Positions 58,473 through 64,000 of a DNA stretch of 64,000 nt are shown one piece after another (within the stretch, counting starts at the first letter, position 1; each line of letters starts with the position of its first letter). The notes under the pieces are model-generated. The model was not told the origin of the DNA, did not search any database, and saw only the letters and a program-made list of their open reading frames with translations. Source of the stretch: Thiobaca trueperi (GTDB lineage Bacteria > Pseudomonadota > Gammaproteobacteria > Chromatiales > Chromatiaceae); the NCBI RefSeq assembly GCF_004342175.1, contig NZ_SMAO01000004.1, positions 186,001 through 250,000 of the forward strand. The letters are read 5' to 3'. A program made the translations under genes and the position numbers.

Positions 58473-59458
58473 TCGCGGATCCGTCGCCGGGCGACTGCGC
58501 CGACTGGCAGCCGAGCGCGCGGCTGGGGACGATCCGGGCCCGCGCTGCCATGCTCGGGCGTATCCGTGACTTCTTCGCGGCAGTCGGGGTGCTGGAAGTG
58601 GAGACGCCGATCCTGTCTCAGGCGGCCGTCACCGATCCGGCGCTCGCCAGTCTGAGGACCGGGGTGAGCGGCCTGGGTCGGCCGCTCTATCTCCAGACCT
58701 CGCCCGAGTTTCCGATGAAACGTCTGCTGGCGGCGGGCAGCGGGCCTGTTTATCAGATCTGCAAGGTCTTTCGTGACGATGAACGCGGACGCCGCCATCA
58801 TCCGGAGTTCACATTGCTGGAGTGGTACCGTCCCGGCTGGGACCATCACCGGCTGATGGACGAACTGGCCGGGCTGGTGCGCGCGGCGCTCGCCCGTCCG
58901 GATCTGCCGGTCGAGCGCATCGCCTACCGCGATCTGTTTCGTCAGCGGCTGGATCTCGATCCCTGGACTGCGACCCTCGCGGATCTGCGCGCGACGGCGC
59001 TCGCAGTGGGCATTGCTGATGCCGCTGATCTGGACCTGAACGCGGACGCCTGGCTCGATCTGCTGCTGACGCAGACACTCGAATCCGGCCTGGGTCGTGG
59101 TGGCATGACCTTTCTCCATGACTATCCACCCAGTCAGGCGGCGCTGGCGCGGATCCGTTCCGATCCCTTCCCGGTCGCCGAACGGTTTGAGCTGTATCTT
59201 GATGGCGTCGAGCTGGCCAATGGCTTCCATGAACTCACGGATGCCGTCGAGCAACGCACGCGCTTTGCTGCGGATCTGGCCGTGCGGGAACAGGGGGGAC
59301 AGTTCATTCCGCCCCTTGATGAGCGTCTGCTTGGCGCACTCGCCGCTGGCATGCCGGCGTGCGCGGGTGTCGCGCTGGGGCTCGACCGGCTGCTGATGAC
59401 GGCTGTTGGCGCCGTGCATATTGACGAGGTGCTGACCTTTCCGATTGAACGGGCATGA
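58469..59458 (+). CDS. epmA: EF-P--(R)-beta-lysine ligase EpmA (GenX/PoxA)
   Basis: 329 residues from ATG 58469 (ATGA overlap with efp). It is a class II lysyl-tRNA synthetase core without the anticodon domain: motif 2 [30 protein letters not shown], and motif 3 [35 protein letters not shown] near the N-terminus is typical of EpmA. It activates beta-lysine and attaches it to the EF-P Lys. Confidence 0.97.
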   Translation: MIADPSPGDCADWQPSARLGTIRARAAMLGRIRDFFAAVGVLEVETPILSQAAVTDPALASLRTGVSGLGRPLYLQTSPEFPMKRLLAAGSGPVYQICKVFRDDERGRRHHPEFTLLEWYRPGWDHHRLMDELAGLVRAALARPDLPVERIAYRDLFRQRLDLDPWTATLADLRATALAVGIADAADLDLNADAWLDLLLTQTLESGLGRGGMTFLHDYPPSQAALARIRSDPFPVAERFELYLDGVELANGFHELTDAVEQRTRFAADLAVREQGGQFIPPLDERLLGALAAGMPACAGVALGLDRLLMTAVGAVHIDEVLTFPIERA

Positions 59459-59546
59459 GTGCGGTTGCATCGACCGGCATCGGCTTCTCATAATGCGGCA
59501 ATTTTTCGCCTGCGGGCGGCTCTAGCGAAGACAGGAAATGCTATCC

Positions 59547-60638
59547 ATGAAAATCGGTATCCCAATGGAGACGCGGCCCGGCGAGACGCGCGTTGCCTCT
59601 ACGCCTGAAGTGGTCAAAAAACTGATTGGCAAGGGCTTCGACCTCCTGGTCGAGTCCGGGGCCGGCGTGCGTGCCGGCTATCCGGATGCGGATTACGAAC
59701 AGGCTGGCGCACGTCTGACGGATCGCGCCGGCGCCTTTGCGGTCGATCTGCTGTTGAAGGTGCGGCGTCCGGACGCCGAGGATGTGGATCTGATGCAGCC
59801 GGGCGGGCTCTATATCGGACTCCTGGAAAGCTGCGGCGAGGATCCGGTGGTTGCGGCCATGCTGGCGAAGAATGTGCGCGTGCTCGGCATGGAGCGCATG
59901 CCGCGCACCTCGCGTGCGCAATCGATGGATGCGCTCTCCTCGCAGGGCAATCTTGCCGGCTATCGCGCCACGCTTGAAGCCGCCGCGCGTTATGGCCGTT
60001 TCTTCCCGATGATGATGACCTCAGCCGGCGCCGCCAAACCGGCGCGGGTGGTGGTGCTGGGTGCGGGCGTCGCCGGATTGCAGGCGATTGCCACCGCGCG
60101 CCGTCTGGGCGCGGATGTCCACGCCTATGACGTGCGTCCCGAGACCCGCGAACAGATCCTGTCGCTCGGCGCCAAGCCCATCGTGCTGGATCTTGGTGAG
60201 AGCGGGGCAGGGGAGGGCGGTTACGCCAAAGAATTGTCCGACGAGGCCAAGGCGCGTCAGCAGGCCGCGCTGGCCGATGAACTCGCCAAGGCGCATGTCA
60301 TCATCACGACCGCGCTCATTCCCTGCCGCCCCGCGCCGGTGCTGGTGACTGAAGCGGTCGTGCAGCGCATGCGTCCCGGTTCGGTCATCGTCGATCTGGC
60401 GGCTGCCAGCGGCGGCAACTGTCCGCTGACCGTGGCTGACGAGATCGTCGAGCGGCATGGTGTGACCATCGTCGGCATCACCAATTACCCCGCGCTCATC
60501 CCGGCGGACGCCAGCGCCTTCTATGCCCGCAATCTCTATAACCTGATCGAGATCATGATCCAGCCGGGCGAGTCCGGGCCGACCTGGAAGGATCTCGCCG
60601 CAGACGACATCACGGCGGCGATGCTGGTTGGCGCTTAG
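59547..60638 (+). CDS. pntAA: NAD(P) transhydrogenase subunit alpha part 1 (domain I)
   Basis: 363 residues from ATG 59547; an ATG at 59538 is also in frame. It begins MKIGIPMETRPGETRVASTP and contains ERMPRTSRAQSMDALSSQGN, the NAD-binding VVVLGAGVAGLQAIATARRL, YAKELSDEAKARQQ and the conserved PGSVIVDLAAASGGNCPLT. It is the NAD(H)-binding domain of the membrane transhydrogenase, split from part 2 as in Rhodospirillum. Start of a three-gene operon. Confidence 0.95.
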   Translation: MKIGIPMETRPGETRVASTPEVVKKLIGKGFDLLVESGAGVRAGYPDADYEQAGARLTDRAGAFAVDLLLKVRRPDAEDVDLMQPGGLYIGLLESCGEDPVVAAMLAKNVRVLGMERMPRTSRAQSMDALSSQGNLAGYRATLEAAARYGRFFPMMMTSAGAAKPARVVVLGAGVAGLQAIATARRLGADVHAYDVRPETREQILSLGAKPIVLDLGESGAGEGGYAKELSDEAKARQQAALADELAKAHVIITTALIPCRPAPVLVTEAVVQRMRPGSVIVDLAAASGGNCPLTVADEIVERHGVTIVGITNYPALIPADASAFYARNLYNLIEIMIQPGESGPTWKDLAADDITAAMLVGA

Positions 60639-60680
60639 GTGATTTTCTGAAAACAATCTACCCACGGAGAGGATTTGAAT

Positions 60681-60773
60681 GGACAGGATTCACAGGATTT
60701 TTCAAGATTGACAGGATTCGGAAAACAATGATTTGTCTCCTGTGAATCCTGCGAAATCCTGTTCATCCTGTCC
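60681..60773. repeat. CAGGATT-type palindromic element 1 inside the pnt operon
   Basis: GGACAGGAT (60681-60689) pairs with ATCCTGTCC (60765-60773); CACAGGATT and GAATCCTG-type repeats lie within. Repeated short AACAGGATT/CACAGGATT units form the arms. Noncoding, in the 336-bp gap between pntAA and pntAB. Confidence 0.75.
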
Positions 60774-60879
60774 ATGTTGGAGCCTTGACGCTGGTAGAAA
60801 CTTTCCCGGAAACCACCTTATGGCGCGTCGGGCGGCAGCGAAATCTGCCGGTCGGCGCCATCTGTCATATTATCGATCA

Positions 60880-60950
60880 GACAGGATTAACAGGATTGAA
60901 AAATGGTTTGAAAAATCCTGTCCATCCTGAGAAATCCTGTTAATCCTGTC
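60880..60950. repeat. CAGGATT-type palindromic element 2 inside the pnt operon
   Basis: GACAGGATTAACAGGATT (60880-60897) is a perfect 18-bp inverted repeat of 60933-60950. A long hairpin just upstream of pntAB (24 bp before its ATG) could affect transcript stability or translation. Confidence 0.8.
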
Positions 60951-60974
60951 TATTCAAATTAAGGAGTCACACCC

Positions 60975-61271
60975 ATGCCCGAGGTACTCGATCCTTCGAT
61001 CATCGCCCTCTATGTCTTCGTCCTGGCCTGCTTCATCGGCTACTGGGTGGTCTGGGGCGTCACGCCCTCACTGCATACACCACTGGTGGCCCTGACCAAC
61101 GCCATTTCAGGCATCGTGCTGGTCGGCGCGCTGCTGGTCGCGGGCGATCCGCAGGCGGGGATCCTGGCGCAGCTCATCGGTTTCATTGCGGTGCTGCTGG
61201 CCTCGATCAATGTCTTCGGCGGGTTTCTGGTGACCCACCGCATGCTTTCCATGTTCAAGAAGAAAAAGTAA
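60975..61271 (+). CDS. pntAB: NAD(P) transhydrogenase subunit alpha part 2 (domain II a)
   Basis: 98 residues with AAGGAG upstream. Three to four hydrophobic helices ([60 protein letters not shown]) and the tail [10 protein letters not shown] match PntAB. It forms part of the proton channel with PntB. Confidence 0.95.
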   Translation: MPEVLDPSIIALYVFVLACFIGYWVVWGVTPSLHTPLVALTNAISGIVLVGALLVAGDPQAGILAQLIGFIAVLLASINVFGGFLVTHRMLSMFKKKK

Positions 61272-61283
61272 AGGCCAATAGCG

Positions 61284-62675
61284 ATGGATTTCACAGTCAA
61301 TCATCAGGCGCTGGCCTATCTGGTCGCGGCGATCCTTTTCATTCTGGGTCTGAAAGGGCTGACCCACCCATCGACCGCGCGGCGCGGCAATGTCTATGGC
61401 ATGCTCGGCATGCTGATCGCCGTCGTCGCCACACTCCTGAGCCGCGAGGTCCAGTCCTATGGCTTCATCATCGCCGGGATGACCGGCGGCGCCGTGATCG
61501 GCACCATCCTGGCGCAACGGATCCAGATGACCGCCATGCCCCAGTTGGTCGCGGCGCTGCACAGCTTCGTGGGTCTGGCGGCAGTGCTGGTCGCCATCGG
61601 CACCTTCATCAAGACCGCCAGTCCGGGCGCGGTGATGATGGGTGAGCTTTCAGCCGGGGTCATCATCGGCGCCATCACTTTCACCGGCTCGGTCATCGCC
61701 TTCGGCAAGCTCCAGGGACTGCTCAGTGGCGCGCCGGTCAAGTTCACCGGCCAGCATCTGCTCAATGCGGCGATGGGACTGGCGACCATCGCGCTGGGTG
61801 TTTATTTTGCGCTGACCGGCTCGGTCTGGGCGCTCGCGCTCATGACCCTGCTGGCGCTCATCATCGGTGTGACGCTCATCATCCCCATCGGCGGCGCCGA
61901 CATGCCGGTCGTCATCTCCATGCTCAACAGTTATTCGGGCTGGGCGGCGGCGGCGACCGGCTTCACCCTGCACAACGATCTGCTGATCATCGTCGGCGCG
62001 CTGGTCGGCTGCTCGGGCGCGATCCTGTCTTACATCATGTGCAAGGCGATGAACCGCTCGATCATCAATGTCGTCTTTGGCGGTTTCGGCTCGGACGATG
62101 CGGTGGGCGACAGTGCGGGCGCGCAGGCGGCGGAGAAGGGTGTCAAATCGGCGGCGGTCGAGGATGCCGTCTACTGGATGGAAGACGCCAACCGGGTCAT
62201 CATCATCCCCGGTTACGGCATGGCCGTCGCCCAGGCCCAGCATTCGCTGAAAGAGCTGATGGAACTGCTGGAGGCGCGCGGCGTTGAGGTCAAATTCGCC
62301 ATCCATCCGGTCGCCGGACGCATGCCGGGACATATGAACGTGCTGCTCGCCGAGGCGGACATCCCCTATGACCGCGTGCTGGAGATGGACGAGATCAATC
62401 CCGATTTTCCGAGCACCGACGTGGTGCTGGTGGTGGGTGCCAACGATGTCGTCAACCCGGCAGCCAAGGAAGACAAGACCAGCCCCATCTATGGCATGCC
62501 GATCCTGGAGGCCGGTCGCGCGCGTCAGGTCTATTTCCTCAAGCGCTCCATGCGTCCGGGTTACTCAGGCGTCGATAATCTGCTCTTCTATCAGGAGAAC
62601 ACCTCGCTGGTGTTCGGCGATGCCAAGGATACGATCGACGGCATGAACAATGCGCTCAAGGGCGGCGGGCATTAG
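61284..62675 (+). CDS. pntB: NAD(P) transhydrogenase subunit beta
   Basis: 463 residues. Nine or so TM helices (about 1-260; TGGAVIGTILAQRIQMTAMP, GADMPVVISMLNSYSGWAAA, MCKAMNRSIINVVFGGFG) and a C-terminal NADP(H)-binding domain III (about 285-463; VIIIPGYGMAVAQAQHSLKE, IHPVAGRMPGHMNVLLAEA, VVLVVGANDVVNPAAKEDK and VFFLKRSM-like VYFLKRSMRPGYSGVDN). It couples hydride transfer from NADH to NADP+ with proton entry and feeds NADPH for biosynthesis. Confidence 0.97.
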   Translation: MDFTVNHQALAYLVAAILFILGLKGLTHPSTARRGNVYGMLGMLIAVVATLLSREVQSYGFIIAGMTGGAVIGTILAQRIQMTAMPQLVAALHSFVGLAAVLVAIGTFIKTASPGAVMMGELSAGVIIGAITFTGSVIAFGKLQGLLSGAPVKFTGQHLLNAAMGLATIALGVYFALTGSVWALALMTLLALIIGVTLIIPIGGADMPVVISMLNSYSGWAAAATGFTLHNDLLIIVGALVGCSGAILSYIMCKAMNRSIINVVFGGFGSDDAVGDSAGAQAAEKGVKSAAVEDAVYWMEDANRVIIIPGYGMAVAQAQHSLKELMELLEARGVEVKFAIHPVAGRMPGHMNVLLAEADIPYDRVLEMDEINPDFPSTDVVLVVGANDVVNPAAKEDKTSPIYGMPILEAGRARQVYFLKRSMRPGYSGVDNLLFYQENTSLVFGDAKDTIDGMNNALKGGGH

Positions 62676-62746
62676 GCGGCTTTCGGCAGCATTCGTACCC
62701 GTGATCAGGTCTTTTTTGACAGGATTTTTAATCGTAACTTAGAAAT

Positions 62747-62765
62747 CCACGCCCTTTGGGCGTGG
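62747..62765. repeat. Hairpin CCACGCCC-TTT-GGGCGTGG
   Basis: A perfect 8-bp stem with a TTT loop, about 70 bp after the pntB stop. It resembles the end hairpins of IS200/IS605 elements and short terminators, but no T run follows and no transposase is near. Confidence 0.5.
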
Positions 62766-62878
62766 TCAGGGTTCAACGACTCTGTCAGTTGAGCAAATGG
62801 CTTCCGTTGAGGCTGTCAGCGCCGTCGCGTACCAGCCAGCCAGAGCGATTCGCCGGAGCCAGTTGCACCGATGCTGTT

Positions 62879-62919
62879 CGTTGTCGTTGTCGGCTTGTGA
62901 ATCTTCGACAACGACAACG
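62879..62919. repeat. 14-bp perfect inverted repeat between pntB and opgH
   Basis: CGTTGTCGTTGTCG (62879-62892) pairs exactly with CGACAACGACAACG (62906-62919) around a 13-nt loop, 33 bp beyond the opgH stop. It lies between convergent genes and may stop transcription or protect mRNA 3' ends. The 276-bp gap holds no gene. Confidence 0.65.
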
Positions 62920-62951
62920 ATCAGAGACGGCCTCGGATACGCCATCCTGTC

Positions 62952-64000
62952 TCAATTCAATCGCTGCACGCTCACAGGCGGCTCCGCTCCCGCCCACAAC
63001 TGGGTATGGAGCTCATAAAGCCCATCCCGATGGGAGAGCAGCGCCCGTTTCTCGGCGGTGTTCAGGCTTTGCGGCCCCTCGTCCTGGAGTTTGAAGATGA
63101 TGCCCTCCAGTGCATGACGGCGGCGGCGGCTCGGGTTTTCGTCCGGCAGCAGCGAGGCGTGGAGCGCATAGGCGCTCGGCTCGACCACGGCCCAGGACCA
63201 GAGATCGCGGCCTGTCGTCTGTGGTGTGGGCTGGGACGCGGCGAGGTTGTCATCAAGCAGCCTGAGCACGCGCGGCTCGTCGGATTCGGCGGGGGTGAGA
63301 AAGAGCCCGGCGCGTCGCGCCAGCAGACCGAGCGAGGTGCGGCTGGTGATCATGGACACCGGGATCGAAAGCGCGAGTCCGGCCAGCACCGGGGTGAACC
63401 ACCAGAAAAAGTCCGGGACATAGACATAGGTCACGACGCCGACGACGGCGGCGATCAGGGTGTGGACGGCGTGGGCGCCAAAGGCCTCGGCGAAGCCGGT
63501 CTGATGGTCGCCGCGCTCCTGGGTCGGCCAGCCGACCGTGGTGCGCAGCAGGATTGCCGCCACGAACTTGCTCTGAAAGAGCATCAGCACCGGGGCCAAC
63601 AGCACCGACAGCAGACTCTCGATGACCACGCTGATCGTGGCGCGGGCCAGACCGCCGAAACGCGGTGCGAGATCGCGCTTGACGGCGAGCAGGATCAGCG
63701 CGAGCAGCTTGGGCAGGAACAGCATCGTCAGCGTGACCCAGAGCACGGTGGCCATTTCGACCGCATAGGACTCAGGCCAGACCGGGAGCACATTGTTGCC
63801 GAAGAAATAGACCGGCACCGTAAGGCTTCTGAAATAGGCCTCGACCCCGGTGGCGATCAGGAACAGCAGCCACAGCGGCGAGGCTAGATAGGACATGACG
63901 CCCATGGCGAAATGGATGCGGCTCAACGATTTGAAGTGCCGCGCCAGGATGAGCCGCGTGTGTTGCAGATTGCCCTGACACCAGCGCCGGTCGCGTTTGG
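62952..64000 (-). CDS. opgH: Osmoregulated periplasmic glucan glucosyltransferase OpgH (3' part; 5' end outside window)
   Basis: About 349 C-terminal codons are present. From the window edge it reads RRWCQGNLQH, the conserved GT2 Q-x-x-RW-type motif of OpgH/MdoH, then HTRLILARHFKSLSRIHFAM and five or so TM helices (ASPLWLLFLIATGVEAYF, TLTMLFLPKLLALILLAVKR, LLSVLLAPVLMLFQSKFVA, TGFAEAFGAHAVHTLIAAVV). A cytoplasmic C-terminal tail (LPDENPSRRRRHALEGIIF) ends the protein. It polymerises beta-1,2-glucan and exports it to the periplasm. Confidence 0.93.
   Translation of the reverse strand, partial: KRDRRWCQGNLQHTRLILARHFKSLSRIHFAMGVMSYLASPLWLLFLIATGVEAYFRSLTVPVYFFGNNVLPVWPESYAVEMATVLWVTLTMLFLPKLLALILLAVKRDLAPRFGGLARATISVVIESLLSVLLAPVLMLFQSKFVAAILLRTTVGWPTQERGDHQTGFAEAFGAHAVHTLIAAVVGVVTYVYVPDFFWWFTPVLAGLALSIPVSMITSRTSLGLLARRAGLFLTPAESDEPRVLRLLDDNLAASQPTPQTTGRDLWSWAVVEPSAYALHASLLPDENPSRRRRHALEGIIFKLQDEGPQSLNTAEKRALLSHRDGLYELHTQLWAGAEPPVSVQRLN

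Noticed and set aside
62756-63094. 112-codon plus-strand open frame after pntB
   Set aside because: It spans two hairpins and runs antisense into opgH; no ribosome site or homology.

Overview
The window looks like a chromosome segment of a GC-rich gammaproteobacterium, most probably a purple sulfur bacterium or close relative (Chromatiales). The reasons are the nifU-nifS pair with a NifA/sigma-54 control region and a NifZ-type gene, the GH57-DUF4912-GlgA glycogen cluster, a three-subunit proton-translocating transhydrogenase, the EpmA/EpmB/EF-P module and many cyclic-di-GMP proteins. The genus is an inference. No rRNA, tRNA, CRISPR array, intact insertion sequence or prophage was seen.

Region 1 (1-11105) is the striking part. 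On the minus strand lie a Ser/Thr-rich, cysteine-free octapeptide-repeat protein with a calcium-loop C-terminal region, a terminator, a type I secretion ABC transporter with a degenerate C39-like domain (CLD), and the start of its HlyD-type adaptor. Divergently, on the plus strand, comes a large fusion protein. It starts with a CLD that aligns without gaps to the transporter's CLD, and continues into TPRs, a GT41 (O-GlcNAc transferase type) domain and a second GT-B glycosyltransferase. A CgeB-like glycosyltransferase and an FkbM methyltransferase follow. I infer a secretion-coupled glycosylation system: the repeat protein would be the acceptor, the shared CLD would recruit it to both the glycosyltransferase and the exporter, and the last two enzymes would extend and cap the glycan.

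Region 2 (11106-21950) holds housekeeping and storage genes: PP2C phosphatase, DsbC, YajQ, XerD, Ogt, a RelE/Phd-type toxin-antitoxin pair, the GH57-DUF4912-GlgA glycogen cluster, a PilZ protein, a small lipoprotein, FolP and MtgA. Region 3 (21950-33600) is more accessory: an outer-membrane-type protein, an SMR transporter, an amidase, a PAS-GGDEF cyclase, a broken DUF992-like gene, a divergent OmpR-type regulator and 7TMR-DISM histidine kinase, PBP1A, and an AT-rich orphan secreted protein.

Region 4 (33600-39570) has nifU-nifS with a clear NifA site and -24/-12 promoter, a divergent NifZ-like gene, and a MacAB-type export system. Region 5 (39577-56726) is rich in signalling: a CHASE histidine kinase, a single-domain response regulator and a REC-REC-GAF-PAS-GGDEF-EAL protein form one operon. 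They are followed by Orn, a DUF3313 lipoprotein, a cNMP/HDOD protein, a truncated kefB, several decayed fragments, a double universal stress protein, an ExeA-OmpA fusion, a lytic transglycosylase and a FimX-like protein.

Region 6 (56828-64000) contains epmB divergent from efp-epmA, then pntAA-pntAB-pntB with two palindromic elements inside the operon, and the 3' part of opgH. A family of repeats bounded by TAAACCGCG/CGCGGTTTA occurs three times in the window.
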